Positions 28,701 to 38,182 of a DNA stretch of 64,000 nt are shown in pieces. A model generated the notes under the pieces. It ran no database searches and was not told where the DNA came from. It saw nothing but the letters and a program-made list of their open reading frames with translations. The stretch lies in assembly GCF_947491715.1 (NCBI RefSeq), contig NZ_CANLKR010000001.1:310001-374000 (forward strand), written 5' to 3'. The stretch is from an uncultured Shewanella sp. GTDB taxonomy: Bacteria > Pseudomonadota > Gammaproteobacteria > Enterobacterales > Shewanellaceae. The number at the start of each line of letters is the position of its first letter. Position 1 is the stretch's first letter. Made by a program: the position numbers and the translations under genes.

Positions 28701-29652
28701 CGTGCTTCGGGGGGTTTGGGCTGAAACTACTTATCAAATGCAAGCAAGACGTGATAATTCACAATGTGCACTGGAAGAGTTTACGTTAAAACAGCAACCT
28801 TCTGAACCAGGCTTAACGGCCGAGTTGAGCTTTGATATTAACGAAGATGTTGCTGCGCCTTATATTTTAAAAGGCAGTGCGCCTAAAATGGCTATTTTAC
28901 GTGAGCAAGGCGTCAATTCACACCTTGAGATGGCGGCGGCCTTTAATCGAGCCGGTTTTGACAGCCGTGATGTACACATGAGTGATATTTTAAGTGGTAA
29001 GGTGAGCCTTGATGAATTCCAAGGTCTTGCGGCTTGTGGTGGCTTCTCTTACGGTGATGTATTGGGCGCCGGTGAAGGTTGGGCTAAGTCGATTTTATTT
29101 AATGCTAGAGCTCGTGAGCAATTTAGTCGTTTCTTTGAGCGGGATCAAAGTGTCTCGCTCGGGGTGTGTAATGGTTGTCAAATGCTGTCGAATTTGAAAG
29201 CCATTATACCGGGAACTGAATATTGGCCGCACTTTGTTCGAAATCGTTCTGAGCAATTTGAAGCTCGTTTTAGTTTGGTTGAGGTGCAATCTAGCTCGTC
29301 TCTATTTTTTGAAGGAATGGCAGGCTCACGGATGCCTATTGCGGTGTCTCATGGTGAAGGGCGCGCCGAATTTGCAAGCCTTGATGCTTTAGCTGCAACC
29401 AAAGCCTCTGGTACTATTGCGCTTAATTACGTCGATGGCTTGGGGAATTTGGCGACGCAGTATCCGCAAAACCCAAATGGCTCGCCTGAGGGAATAACGG
29501 GTCTGACAAGTGTTGATGGACGAGTGACGATTATGATGCCACATCCTGAGCGTGTGTTTAGAACGGTAGCAAACTCTTGGCATCCTGATGAATGGGGTGA
29601 AGACAGCCCTTGGATGCGTATGTTTCGTAATGTGAGAAAAGCCATCGGGTAA
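25771..29652 (+). CDS. purL: phosphoribosylformylglycinamidine synthase
   Basis: The large single-chain PurL (1293 residues) of purine biosynthesis, converting FGAR, ATP and glutamine to FGAM in the cytoplasm. Seen in order: the N-terminal PurS-like part, the linker with [10 protein letters not shown], the first ATP-binding/catalytic half with [24 protein letters not shown] motifs, the second AIRS-like half ([27 protein letters not shown]) and a C-terminal class I glutamine amidotransferase with nucleophile Cys in GVCNGCQM and the His/Glu in [11 protein letters not shown] 25771 is chosen over GTG 25768 because of the AAGGTGA spacing and the family start MEIIRG. A TATAAT -10 element lies near 25713. 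No PurR box was recognised. Confidence 0.97.
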   Translation: MEIIRGAPALSAFRVQKLMQACEAAALPIKAIYSEYIHLADIDSQLTTAEQQQLNTLLTYGPATEAASPKGKLYFVAPRPGTLSPWSSKATDIAHNCGLNKVKRLERGIAYYIDAVPLNEEQERQLLPLLYDRMVEVVFNDLDDGEILFAHTTPKPVKRVDILGQGKAALIDANNDLGLALADDEIDYLVENFTRLNRNPNDVELMMFAQANSEHCRHKIFNADWTIDGEKQSKSLFKMIKNTYEKTPDNVLSAYKDNAAVMAGSTAGRFFPNREGEYAYHTEPMHILMKVETHNHPTAISPYPGAATGSGGEIRDEGATGRGSKPKAGLTGFSVSNLNIPGFEQPWETQYGKPDRIVSALDIMTEGPLGGAAFNNEFGRPALLGYFRTYEQAVNSHNGFEVRGYHKPIMLAGGLGNIREEHVQKGEITVGAKLVVLGGPAMNIGLGGGAASSMASGQSSEALDFASVQRENPEMERRCQEVIDRCWQLGDENPIQFIHDVGAGGLSNAFPELVNDGGRGGRFELRNVPSDEPGMSPLEIWCNESQERYVMSVAPENMARFSAICERERAPFAIVGEATAEKDLVLSDKHFDDNPIDLPLEVLLGKAPKMSRTTQKLQAQSPAVTQENMSVKEAVLRILRLPAVAEKTFLITIGDRSVTGLVNRDQMVGPWQVPVADCAVTAASYDAYVGEAMSLGERTPLALLDFGASARMAVAESIMNIAGTDIGSLKHIKLSANWMSAADHPGEGAGLYEAVKAIGEELCPELSLTIPVGKDSMSMRTAWQDGSEQKAVTSPMSLVITAFGRVQDIRHTVTPELRTDKGDSAILLVDLGAEQPRLGGSCLAQVFGELGDVAPDLNNAATLRGFFEVMQSLVAEQSVMAYHDRSDGGLFTTLVEMAFAGNTGLDIDISALQGTHVERLFNEELGAVLQVSEKQSTRIMSQFEQVGLRCHRIAKLNTADAITVIDEQQQVYKEQRSVLRGVWAETTYQMQARRDNSQCALEEFTLKQQPSEPGLTAELSFDINEDVAAPYILKGSAPKMAILREQGVNSHLEMAAAFNRAGFDSRDVHMSDILSGKVSLDEFQGLAACGGFSYGDVLGAGEGWAKSILFNARAREQFSRFFERDQSVSLGVCNGCQMLSNLKAIIPGTEYWPHFVRNRSEQFEARFSLVEVQSSSSLFFEGMAGSRMPIAVSHGEGRAEFASLDALAATKASGTIALNYVDGLGNLATQYPQNPNGSPEGITGLTSVDGRVTIMMPHPERVFRTVANSWHPDEWGEDSPWMRMFRNVRKAIG

Positions 29653-29680
29653 GTGTTATCTTTTCTGATTTATCATGTGT

Positions 29681-29707
29681 AAAGCCGCATAATATTGCGG
29701 CTTTTTT
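29681..29707 (+). terminator. rho-independent terminator of purL
   Basis: Perfect 9-bp stem AAAGCCGCA / TGCGGCTTT with a short loop and T-run, 28 bp after the purL stop. Confidence 0.92.
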
Positions 29708-30161
29708 GTGGGAATTTTACTTTTTAGAACCAACTGTCTCTTGAATATTAGTAAAGCCTGTTCCACGAAATAAGACTTTTGTCAATACTATCCCTGTGAA
29801 ATGTGTGCTGCCCCGCAAAACCCATTGAAACCTGCCACTTCGATTGATTACTCTGCAACTGGGGAGTATAAAAACACTATAGATTGGAATGAAATGACTA
29901 TATGTAACCGATAGTTATCACCTGTTAAATAATAGATTTAACAGTGTGCAATAAGGACTTTTAGTGTAATAAAAGTATCAATAAATTTACTTTTATGTAT
30001 TTGGTAGCGTATTGGCTTCTACAGCGTATGCTGCACGTTTAAATTCGGTGATTAGTTAGCTGGTCGTTATTGTGTTAACTAATGATCCTCAACAAATACA
30101 TTTTGCTATAGTTAATAAGGGTTAATTATCGCAATGTGTCGTACCAATTAAGGAGTCTTAA
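29708..30161. other. cydABX upstream region
   Basis: About 450 bp without a gene. It holds the cyd promoter region; the only motif I can support is the direct repeat of GTTAAT-type at 30111-30130. Several further TTAAC/GTTAA words occur between 30040 and 30090. Confidence 0.45.
30111..30130 (+). promoter_or_regulatory. ArcA-box-like direct repeat upstream of cydA
   Basis: GTTAATAAGG followed directly by GTTAATTATC gives two GTTAAT words exactly 10 bp apart, the spacing of ArcA binding repeats. It lies 30-50 bp before cydA, whose homologs are classic ArcA targets. The assignment is by motif and context only. Confidence 0.5.
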
Positions 30162-31718
30162 ATGATTGTACAAGAGGTGGTTGAACTCTCGCGTTTTCAG
30201 TTTGCGTTAACAGCCATGTACCATTTCCTGTTTGTTCCATTAACGCTAGGAATGGCCTTTTTGCTGGCGATTATGGAATCACTGTATGTGATGACCAACA
30301 AGCAAATTTATAAAGACATGACGAAGTTCTGGGGCAAATTATTTGGGATTAATTTTGCCATTGGTGTCACGACAGGTTTGGCCATGGAGTTTCAATTTGG
30401 TACGAACTGGTCTTACTATTCTCATTATGTGGGTGACATATTTGGTGCGCCGTTAGCGATTGAAGGCTTGATGGCGTTCTTTTTAGAGTCGACTTTAGTG
30501 GGGATGTTTTTCTTTGGTTGGGATCGATTCAGCAAAGGACAGCATCTTGCGATTACTTGGCTGGTGGCCTTAGCATCAAATATGTCTGCTTTGTGGATTT
30601 TAGTGGCTAATGGTTGGATGCAAAACCCTGTGGGTTCAATCTTTAACTATGAAACCATGCGGATGGAAATGACCAGTTTTGCCGATGTGGTGTTTAACCC
30701 TGTTGCGCAAGTGAAATTTGTTCATACTGTTGCATCGGGTTATGTGACAGGGGCGATGTTTGTCTTGGCGATCAGCTCTTTTTATATTTTGAAAAAACGT
30801 GATCTTCCTTTTGCACGTCGTTCTTTTGCCATTGCTGCTAGCTTTGGTATGGCGGCAATTTTATCTGTATTGGTATTAGGGGATGACTCTGGCTACGAAG
30901 TCGGTGAAGTGCAAAAAGTGAAATTAGCGTCCATTGAAGCAGAGTGGAATACTGAACCTGCGCCCGCTTCTTTTACTTTAGTGGGATTACCTAACCAAGA
31001 AACCATGAAGACGGATTATGCGGTTAAAATTCCTTATGTGATGGGCATTATTGCCACGCGTTCATTGGATCAGCAAGTGACAGGGCTTAAAGACTTGTTA
31101 GTGGCCCATGAAGCGCGTATTCGCAACGGTATGAAAGCCTATGCTATGTTAGAGAAGTTGCGTGCCGGTGATGAATCGCCGCAATTAAAAGCGGACTTTG
31201 AAAAAGCGAAAGTGGATTTAGGCTATGGGTTATTACTTAAACCTTATACCGATAAAGTGGTGGATGCCACTGAAGCGCAAATTCAAGCGGCAACAAAAGA
31301 TTCGATCCCCCATGTGTGGCCTATCTTCTGGTCGTTTAGGGTAATGGTTGGTTTAGGATGTATTATGCTATTGGTCTTTGCTGCTGCGTTTTGGCAAAGC
31401 ACACGTCATAAGATTGAAGAGAATAAATGGGTGCTGCGAGCGGCATTGTTTAGCTTACCTATGCCGTGGATAGCGATTCAATGTGGCTGGTTTGTCTCTG
31501 AGTATGGGCGTCAGCCTTGGACCATTTCTGAAGTACTGCCCACCTTCATGTCGGCGTCGAGCCTAACGCCTAGCGATGTTTGGACCAGTATTATTTATAT
31601 TACCTTGTTTTATACAGTGCTGTTAGTAGTAGAGCTGTTCTTGATGACGAAGTTTATTCGCCGTGGTCCCAGCAGTTTAAAAACGGGCCGTTATCATTTT
31701 GAAAAGCTAACAGACTAA
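30162..31718 (+). CDS. cydA: cytochrome bd ubiquinol oxidase subunit I
   Basis: CydA, the quinol-oxidising, heme-carrying subunit of the bd-type terminal oxidase in the inner membrane. The 518 residues have the first helix with the heme ligand His about 21 ([16 protein letters not shown]), the [14 protein letters not shown] helix with the second heme His, a long Q-loop (about 250-385, including the GDDSG region) and the hallmark GRQPW in [15 protein letters not shown]. The length implies the long Q-loop subtype, as in E. coli. AAGGAG precedes the ATG. It forms an operon with cydB (13 bp gap) and cydX. Confidence 0.97.
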   Translation: MIVQEVVELSRFQFALTAMYHFLFVPLTLGMAFLLAIMESLYVMTNKQIYKDMTKFWGKLFGINFAIGVTTGLAMEFQFGTNWSYYSHYVGDIFGAPLAIEGLMAFFLESTLVGMFFFGWDRFSKGQHLAITWLVALASNMSALWILVANGWMQNPVGSIFNYETMRMEMTSFADVVFNPVAQVKFVHTVASGYVTGAMFVLAISSFYILKKRDLPFARRSFAIAASFGMAAILSVLVLGDDSGYEVGEVQKVKLASIEAEWNTEPAPASFTLVGLPNQETMKTDYAVKIPYVMGIIATRSLDQQVTGLKDLLVAHEARIRNGMKAYAMLEKLRAGDESPQLKADFEKAKVDLGYGLLLKPYTDKVVDATEAQIQAATKDSIPHVWPIFWSFRVMVGLGCIMLLVFAAAFWQSTRHKIEENKWVLRAALFSLPMPWIAIQCGWFVSEYGRQPWTISEVLPTFMSASSLTPSDVWTSIIYITLFYTVLLVVELFLMTKFIRRGPSSLKTGRYHFEKLTD

Positions 31719-31731
31719 CGGGGAGCAGAAC

Positions 31732-32871
31732 ATGTTTGATTATGAAGCGTTAAGATTCATTTGGTGGGCATTAATTGGTGTCCTATTCATTGGTTTTGCT
31801 GTGACAGATGGATTTGACATGGGCGTGGGCGCATTACTGCCAATTATTGGTAAAGATGATACCGAACGTCGTATTATGATTAATACCATTGCGCCGCATT
31901 GGGATGGTAATCAAGTGTGGTTGATTACTGGCGCCGGGGCGTTATTTGCCGCTTGGCCAACCGTTTATGCAGTGTCTTTTTCTGGCTTTTATTTGGCCAT
32001 GATGTTGGTGCTGTTTACGCTCTATTTACGGCCCGTTGGATTTGATTACCGTTCAAAAATAGAAGATCCAAGGTGGCGTAAAACATGGGATTATCTATTA
32101 TTTTTAGGTGGTTTCGTGCCTCCACTTGTTATCGGTATTGCCTTTGGTAATTTACTCCAAGGTGTGCCTTTTAATTTTGACGAGTATTTACGTGCAACCT
32201 ATTATGGCGGCTTTTTTGGTTTACTGAATCCTTTTGCGCTCTTAACCGGTATTGTGGCCGTGAGTATGTTCATCATGCAAGGAGCGAGTTGGCTACAAAT
32301 GAAAACCGAAGGCGAATTGCGCGTTCGTGCGGCAGGTGCATCACAAGTTGCTGCCATTTTTGTGCTGGTTTTCTTTGTCTTATCCGGTCTACTCTTGAGC
32401 AATGGTGTGGATGGCTATGTCATAACCTCTGTCATGGATCATAATGGACCTTCCAACCCTGAGCTAAAAACGGTTGTGATTGAGGCGGGGGCGTGGCTGA
32501 ATAACTATCAAAAATACCCTATTACTTTGCTGTTTCCTATTGCGGGCTTGGTATTGCCCTTGTTAGTGTTAATTGCAAGCCGCTTTAATCGGTCAGGATT
32601 TGCCTTTTTATTTAGCTCATTAACAGTGGCGATGGTGATTTTAACGTGTGGCTCAGCAATGTTTCCTTTTGTCATGCCGTCATCGCTTGACCCTAATGTG
32701 AGTTTAACTATGTGGGATGCCACAGCCAGTGAAAGAACATTAGGTGTAATGACCGTTGCAGCTGCGATTTTTGTGCCATTGATTTTGTGCTATACCATTT
32801 GGACCTATTACAAGATGTTTGGCCGTTTGAATCGCCAGCACATTGAAAACAACTCAACCTCACTTTATTAA
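31732..32871 (+). CDS. cydB: cytochrome bd ubiquinol oxidase subunit II
   Basis: CydB, 379 residues and about eight to nine membrane helices, partner of CydA in the bd oxidase. Characteristic stretches are RFIWWALIGVLFIGFAVTDGFDMG, NTIAPHWDGNQVWLITGAGALFAAWP and the FDYRSKIEDPRWRKTWD loop. The start is 13 bp after cydA and has a GGGGAG site. It is followed by cydX 11 bp later. Confidence 0.97.
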   Translation: MFDYEALRFIWWALIGVLFIGFAVTDGFDMGVGALLPIIGKDDTERRIMINTIAPHWDGNQVWLITGAGALFAAWPTVYAVSFSGFYLAMMLVLFTLYLRPVGFDYRSKIEDPRWRKTWDYLLFLGGFVPPLVIGIAFGNLLQGVPFNFDEYLRATYYGGFFGLLNPFALLTGIVAVSMFIMQGASWLQMKTEGELRVRAAGASQVAAIFVLVFFVLSGLLLSNGVDGYVITSVMDHNGPSNPELKTVVIEAGAWLNNYQKYPITLLFPIAGLVLPLLVLIASRFNRSGFAFLFSSLTVAMVILTCGSAMFPFVMPSSLDPNVSLTMWDATASERTLGVMTVAAAIFVPLILCYTIWTYYKMFGRLNRQHIENNSTSLY

Positions 32872-32882
32872 GGGAGCAAGTT

Positions 32883-33005
32883 ATGTGGTATTTTACTTGG
32901 ATATTAGGATTATTTCTGGCTTGCTCTTTCGGTATTATCAATGCGTTATGGTTAGAAAGCAGTGAGAATATGGATAGAGAGCACGACGAACCTATCGATA
33001 AATAA
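32883..33005 (+). CDS. cydX: cytochrome bd oxidase small subunit CydX
   Basis: A 40-residue single-helix protein, MWYFTWILGLFLACSFGII then NALWLE, matching CydX, which binds next to the hemes in CydA and stabilises the oxidase. It follows cydB by 11 bp behind a GGGAG site, in the standard cydABX order. The polar C-terminal tail (MDREHDEPIDK) is acidic. No ybgE-like gene follows; a terminator comes right after. Confidence 0.95.
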   Translation: MWYFTWILGLFLACSFGIINALWLESSENMDREHDEPIDK

Positions 33006-33022
33006 AGTCAGTTAACAGCCTA

Positions 33023-33050
33023 AAGCCTCGTTCATGCGAGGCTTTTTTTT
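33023..33050 (+). terminator. rho-independent terminator of cydABX
   Basis: Stem AAGCCTCG / CGAGGCTT with a 6-base loop and a run of eight T, just after cydX. Confidence 0.93.
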
Positions 33051-33062
33051 GGGGGAAAATTG

Positions 33063-36000
33063 TTAAACGCTAACGGGATTGTGCGCTTGGGAGCGATGTC
33101 GAGGTCTCATGATTAACTTGTACATAATCGGTACCCAAATCAGTGACAATAAAGTGGTTAATAAGGTCCCGCCTGCGATGGCAATGGCAAAAGGAGGCCA
33201 AAATCCACCGCCTGCGATGATTAAAGGTAAAAAGCCCCCAATTGTGGTAATCGTGGTGGATCCAATATGGCGTCCACAGCTGCTAACGAGTGCAATAATA
33301 GTGTTATTATCCCCTTGACGTGGAAGCGGATCGGCTTCCAGTTCTGCAATAATGACAATCGCCGCATTAATGGCTAATCCCATGAGGCCAAGTAAACCTA
33401 TTATCACGGTAAATCCGAAAGGGTAATTAAAAAGGTATACGCAAAGGAGTCCTAACCCAGCCGATTGCATCGCACTTAATAAAATGATCCCAGTTAATCG
33501 AAATGAATTGAAGGATAAGACAATTGTTGTCAACAATAAGGCGAATACGAGTAATACATTGGATAATAAATTACCCACTGCTTCGTCGCGTTTGGCACTT
33601 TCTCCGCCTATTTGTATTTGATAACCTGCGGGTAATGGGAGGGCATCGAGCCTAGCTTTCGCTGCATTCAAAACGGTTTGAGGTAAAATACCATTTTCAA
33701 TATAGGCTTCAATGGTATTGACTCTTTGTCCGTCTCTGCGTGGAATAGTGCCTCTACTGACTCTTATTTCACTCTCAGAAATAGCTGATAGTGGGATCCC
33801 TGATGCCGTATTGGAAACCAAGTTTAGCTCAGATATTCTCATTTGTTCTTGCCGTTGATTTTCATCTAATCGAACACGAACGGGTAAGGATTCTGTTTGC
33901 TCTAAAATGCTGCCGCCATTGAGGCCTGTGGTGGCCATTTGAATTTGGTTGGCGATGTTGGTTAAATGAAGCCCTGCCATTAAACTCGCATCTTCATCAA
34001 TTTGTAACCACAATTTTGGTGATCCAGAGCTGAGAGTCGCACGGGTGTGGGTGACATTTTGTGTGTCAGTAAAGATGAGTCTGACTTGTTCCCCTAAACT
34101 TTTGAGTTGATCTAAATTAGGACCAAACAGCCTGACTTCAACTGGGGCGTTAAAGGGCGGACCTTGCTCGAGTTTTCTGACCAGAATTTGTGCTTGGGGG
34201 TAGGCGCTATCCAGTGCTTTTTGTAATTGTGGAATTAACTTATTGGCTGTTTTAAAATCTTGCACTTTAACCATAGCTTGCGCATAATTATTAGTACCAT
34301 GTTGATTTTGCATCATATTATAATAAAAAGAAGGGGTATTACTGCCAATCATCCAGTCAATACGGTTGATCCCTGGATAATCCCTTAGGTTGAGATCCAT
34401 TTTTTCCACTAACTCTCGCGTATGGGCTAAACTGGCGTGAGAGGCTAAATACACTTCAATATGAAACATATCTCTATCAGAGGGAGGGAAAAACTGCTCT
34501 GTCATTTTTCCCATGGCAATAAAACCTAGGATAGGTAAGCAGCCGATGAGCAGCGCTGTTCTTTTTGGATAAGTTAGAGCAAAGGTTAAGCTTTGAGTAA
34601 AAACGTGACTGATTTTAGGGAGTTCAATACCATGGTGGTACCATTGATGCCCGTCAGATTGACTGCCAAAACGACCAGCGAGTCCGGCAATAATGGTATG
34701 AGAAATAATAAAAGAGCCCAGTAAGGCAAACATGACCGAAATGGCGATGCCACCGACAAATTCACCCGCAGGTCCTGGCATCAGAACAATAGGGGCAAAG
34801 GCTAGCATGGTCGTAATCGTGGAGCCGGCTAAAGGTCGCCACAAGTGGCGTAATGTTTCACTCACTGCATCATAACGGCTCATTCCATTTTGGCGTCGTT
34901 GTGCGATAGCATCGACAATCACAATGGCGTTATCCACCATGATCCCAAGGGCGACGACGAGCCCTGTGACTGACATTTGATGAATAGGTAAACCAATAAA
35001 TTTCATGCAAGCCAAGGTAAATAGCGCTGTCAAAGGAAGAGATAAAGCAACAATCAGCGCATTTCTTAAGCCTAGAGTCAGCATTAAGACGGCAAGGATA
35101 ATAATAAAGCCTAACAATAAGCTTTTTATGAGTCCGCCTAAACGTTCAGTGGTGTAACTTTCTTGATCGAATAACCATTCAATTTTGACATTGGTGGGCA
35201 TGCTTTGTTGAAGTTCATTGACCACTTGGCGAACATTATGAAGCCAAGTATCGACACTGGTATCATCAAGCATTCTAGCGGCGAGCATAATACCCTGTTC
35301 TTGCTCTATTATGGCTATGTTTTCTTCTGGTGTTTTAACGTGGCGTTGAATATCTGCAATATCTTCAAGGCGTATTAGGTGGCCATTATTGTCCACTTTT
35401 AAGGGCACTTTTCTAATTCTTGTGAGTGAATCAAGTTCGCCTGACACTTCTACCAGTGCTTTGAAATGCGAATTATTAATTTCACCGGCTGATATTTTTG
35501 GATCCGCATTATGCAAAATTAACGCAATGGCAGCTGGGGTGAGTTGCAGTTGTTTGACTTTGCTGGCATGAAGAGTCACTAAGACTTCTTCAGTGGGTTC
35601 ACCATACAGTTTGACAAAATCAGTGCCTGATAATGTTCTTAATTGACTTTCCAGTTCTTTCGCATAGCGATTTAATACATCAATGCGAATAGGTGTGTTA
35701 CCTTGCCAAGAAAAACCTAAGATAGCAGTGTTAGCATAACCCATTTGATCATCAAGGGTCGTGTTTTGCGCTTCTTTGGGGAGTAAGTGGATAGCATCGG
35801 CAATAAAATCTCTGGCTCTGGACCAAACAGGGGCAGTATTGAATACATCATCTTTTAGCTCAAGTTGAATGACTGAAATACCGGGCTTTGATGTTGAGTA
35901 AATAAGTTTGAGTTCTTTGATCCGTCTGAGCTGATCCTCTAACACTTGAGTGACCAATGCCTCTACTCGTTCAGAAGATGCGCCCGGGTAGTAAGTGATA

Positions 36001-36134
36001 ACCGATGAAAACCGATTGGTGATAGTCGGATCTTCCATTCTCGGCAGGCTATTGATGGCGCCCAGTCCAGCGACAATGATAAGGGCGATCATTAAGCTGA
36101 GAAATCGGCCATTTTCAATGATGACTTTAATCAT
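33063..36134 (-). CDS. RND-family efflux transporter, inner-membrane pump
   Basis: An AcrB-type resistance-nodulation-division pump of 1023 residues with two repeated halves, each with large periplasmic loops and six membrane helices. The family motif in helix 4 reads LGIMVDNAIVIVDAI (Asp 401, Asn 402): the second Asp of the AcrB pair is Asn here, as in the HAE-1-like subgroup often seen in marine genomes. It should export hydrophobic compounds using the proton gradient. Its start overlaps the stop of the membrane-fusion gene (TAATG), so translation is coupled. No outer-membrane factor gene is adjacent; a TolC homolog from elsewhere would be needed. Confidence 0.9.
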   Translation of the reverse strand: MIKVIIENGRFLSLMIALIIVAGLGAINSLPRMEDPTITNRFSSVITYYPGASSERVEALVTQVLEDQLRRIKELKLIYSTSKPGISVIQLELKDDVFNTAPVWSRARDFIADAIHLLPKEAQNTTLDDQMGYANTAILGFSWQGNTPIRIDVLNRYAKELESQLRTLSGTDFVKLYGEPTEEVLVTLHASKVKQLQLTPAAIALILHNADPKISAGEINNSHFKALVEVSGELDSLTRIRKVPLKVDNNGHLIRLEDIADIQRHVKTPEENIAIIEQEQGIMLAARMLDDTSVDTWLHNVRQVVNELQQSMPTNVKIEWLFDQESYTTERLGGLIKSLLLGFIIILAVLMLTLGLRNALIVALSLPLTALFTLACMKFIGLPIHQMSVTGLVVALGIMVDNAIVIVDAIAQRRQNGMSRYDAVSETLRHLWRPLAGSTITTMLAFAPIVLMPGPAGEFVGGIAISVMFALLGSFIISHTIIAGLAGRFGSQSDGHQWYHHGIELPKISHVFTQSLTFALTYPKRTALLIGCLPILGFIAMGKMTEQFFPPSDRDMFHIEVYLASHASLAHTRELVEKMDLNLRDYPGINRIDWMIGSNTPSFYYNMMQNQHGTNNYAQAMVKVQDFKTANKLIPQLQKALDSAYPQAQILVRKLEQGPPFNAPVEVRLFGPNLDQLKSLGEQVRLIFTDTQNVTHTRATLSSGSPKLWLQIDEDASLMAGLHLTNIANQIQMATTGLNGGSILEQTESLPVRVRLDENQRQEQMRISELNLVSNTASGIPLSAISESEIRVSRGTIPRRDGQRVNTIEAYIENGILPQTVLNAAKARLDALPLPAGYQIQIGGESAKRDEAVGNLLSNVLLVFALLLTTIVLSFNSFRLTGIILLSAMQSAGLGLLCVYLFNYPFGFTVIIGLLGLMGLAINAAIVIIAELEADPLPRQGDNNTIIALVSSCGRHIGSTTITTIGGFLPLIIAGGGFWPPFAIAIAGGTLLTTLLSLIWVPIMYKLIMRPRHRSQAHNPVSV

Positions 36135-37240
36135 TATTGCTTAGCCTCTGGTTTAGTAATGGAGACTTTCTGTCCTGGAATGAGCTTATGTGCGCCTTGA
36201 TCGATATAAAGTTGATTGGCGCTAATAGGGCCTTGAATATAGGCTTGATCTTGATTGCTATATAAAATGTCAATGTCGCGGCGTTCGACATTAAAGGTGT
36301 TTTTGTTATTGGGTGTGAGAATATAAATATTCCAGAGTCCCCGAATCCCATCGCTTAAGGCACTAATGGGCACCCAGTAGCCGGGTTTTTCAATATGTTG
36401 AATATGCGTGAAATAGGCCATTTCACCATTCATGACTTGGCTAGAGGTCGGTAAAGAAAACCTTATCTCAACGGTACGAGTGACAGGGTTGAGTTCCCCA
36501 GAGATCCCTTCAATGACAGCGGGATAGTGTTGATTACCCACTTTAATGTCAATTGGCTTTTGTAGGGATAGAGTTTTCGCTATTTCTGAAGGAACACCGA
36601 TATAAGCCTGCGGTGTGTTTGATTCCACTAACGTGTAAATGGGGGTGCCTGTAGAGATGACCTCTCCAACATGATGGTATTTCTGGCTAATAATGCCTTT
36701 AAAGGGGGCAATGATATCTGATTTTTGTATTTTTAATTGATTGGCAGCGTAGGCGGCATTAAGTTGGGTCTTGGTGGCTTTGAGCCGATTGACTTGTCCT
36801 TTAAGTTCATCAATTTGTTGTTCGGAAATATAATTTTTTTGAGTTAAAGATAAACTGCGTTTTAGCGTACTCAATGCTAAATCTAAGTCTGCTTGATTTT
36901 GTGTCAGATTAGCTTTGAGTCGATTTTGTTCGGTTTGCAATAATTGAATATCAAGTTTGGCCAGTAATTGTCCTTTGGTAACATTATCGCCAATATCAAC
37001 ATCCAACTGATTAATTTTTCCTGATAATTCAAAGCCAATAGCGGTAGTGTTACTGGCTTTTACTATGCCAGAAAATGCTTGTGTTTGTTGATAAGAAGGG
37101 TAGGCTACCAATGTTTGCGAACTCACCGTTTGATGTTGGACTTTAGGTTGTTCATTCGTTTTTTGGCAAGCGCTTAATAATCCTAAACAACTTAGCCCGA
37201 TTAGCAGAGCGGTAGATTTGGTGAGTGAGCTAATATCCAT
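36134..37240 (-). CDS. RND efflux membrane-fusion (periplasmic adaptor) lipoprotein
   Basis: A 368-residue adaptor with lipobox LLSAC (Cys 25), a barrel-sandwich/lipoyl half (GFELSGKINQLDVDIGDNVTKGQLLAKLD), a coiled-coil hairpin (about 95-160), the second lipoyl half (DIIAPFKGIISQKYHHVGEVISTGTPIY) and a beta-barrel domain. It links the pump at 33063-36134 to an outer-membrane channel. It is the first gene of the operon and is divergent from the TetR gene at 37411; the operators at 37315-37356 lie between them. Confidence 0.9.
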   Translation of the reverse strand: MDISSLTKSTALLIGLSCLGLLSACQKTNEQPKVQHQTVSSQTLVAYPSYQQTQAFSGIVKASNTTAIGFELSGKINQLDVDIGDNVTKGQLLAKLDIQLLQTEQNRLKANLTQNQADLDLALSTLKRSLSLTQKNYISEQQIDELKGQVNRLKATKTQLNAAYAANQLKIQKSDIIAPFKGIISQKYHHVGEVISTGTPIYTLVESNTPQAYIGVPSEIAKTLSLQKPIDIKVGNQHYPAVIEGISGELNPVTRTVEIRFSLPTSSQVMNGEMAYFTHIQHIEKPGYWVPISALSDGIRGLWNIYILTPNNKNTFNVERRDIDILYSNQDQAYIQGPISANQLYIDQGAHKLIPGQKVSITKPEAKQ

Positions 37241-37314
37241 TTATTCATTCCAATATTAAATTGTTATCTTTATGTGTCCTTTTTGTTTTAAATCTAGTTT
37301 AACCAGCAAAGACT

Positions 37315-37356
37315 AGACTGTCCAGTCTTGTTTTTGATTGTAGACTCAATAGTCTA
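37315..37356. promoter_or_regulatory. two inverted-repeat operators, probably for the divergent TetR regulator
   Basis: Site 1 (37315-37328) is AGACTG-TC-CAGTCT, a perfect 6-bp dyad; site 2 (37341-37356) is TAGACT-CAAT-AGTCTA, also perfect. Their centres are 27 bp apart. Both share AGACT/AGTCT half-sites typical of TetR-family operators and sit between the efflux operon and the tetR-like gene, so autoregulation plus control of the pump is likely. Confidence 0.7.
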
Positions 37357-37410
37357 GTTTATGATTTAATCATGCTTATCTATTTTTTGTCTTTTGAGAG
37401 TGACTCACTT

Positions 37411-38037
37411 ATGGCATCGACTTTATTACAAGGTCAAAAGTTAACTAAACGTGAGCAAAAACACGCCAATATTTTATCTGCTGCGAATGTGTTATTTTGT
37501 GAGCAAGGCTTTGTGCATACCAGTATGGAAGAGATTGCCAAAAAAGCGGGCGTGTCAAAACAAACACTTTATTCTCATTTTGGTTGTAAGAACACCTTAT
37601 TTGCGGCTTCAATAACAACAAAAGCGGATAGTTATCAATTAAACAGTGATATTTTTGTTGATCCTAATCAGCCTGAGAAAACACTCAGTTATTTTGCTGA
37701 GCAATTTGGTCAACTGATGGTGAGTGATGATGCATTGGCTATTTATCAAACGTGCGTGATCCATGCAGATGGGCATCCACAAATCGCACAGGTTTTTTTT
37801 GAGAATGGGCCTGAATGCATACTGGTATTACTCTGTGAATACCTTGAAAAAGTGTCGAGTATTGGTGTATATCAATTTGATGAACCTAGGCATTGTGCAG
37901 TGCGTTTGTGCTTAATGTTGTTTGGTGAAATGCGCTTAAAATTAGACTTAGGGATTAATGTCGATGATCTCATTGCAAAAAGAGCACAATACTTGCAATC
38001 GAGTGTGGATATGTTTCTTCGAGCATATCGCATATAA
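37411..38037 (+). CDS. TetR/AcrR-family transcriptional repressor
   Basis: A 208-residue TetR-type regulator. The N-terminal helix-turn-helix is ILSAANVLFCEQGFVHTSMEEIAKKAGVSKQTLYSHFGCKNTLF; the C-terminal domain would bind an inducer, in the AcrR-C-like family. The ATG at 37411 matches the family start; 37372 would add 13 residues. It is divergent from the RND operon, with dyad operators in between, so it most likely represses that operon and itself until a pump substrate binds. Confidence 0.88.
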   Translation: MASTLLQGQKLTKREQKHANILSAANVLFCEQGFVHTSMEEIAKKAGVSKQTLYSHFGCKNTLFAASITTKADSYQLNSDIFVDPNQPEKTLSYFAEQFGQLMVSDDALAIYQTCVIHADGHPQIAQVFFENGPECILVLLCEYLEKVSSIGVYQFDEPRHCAVRLCLMLFGEMRLKLDLGINVDDLIAKRAQYLQSSVDMFLRAYRI

Positions 38038-38182
38038 ACTTAACTATATTCAATGGGTATATCCTGTTATCTTTGAGGAACTCGGCTAAATTTTACGTGT
38101 TATCTCTTGGGTATCTTAGAGTGGAGATATTTGTCGAGAAAAGTCGTTTATATTAATCAATATTATGTGTTTAGGGAGAAAC

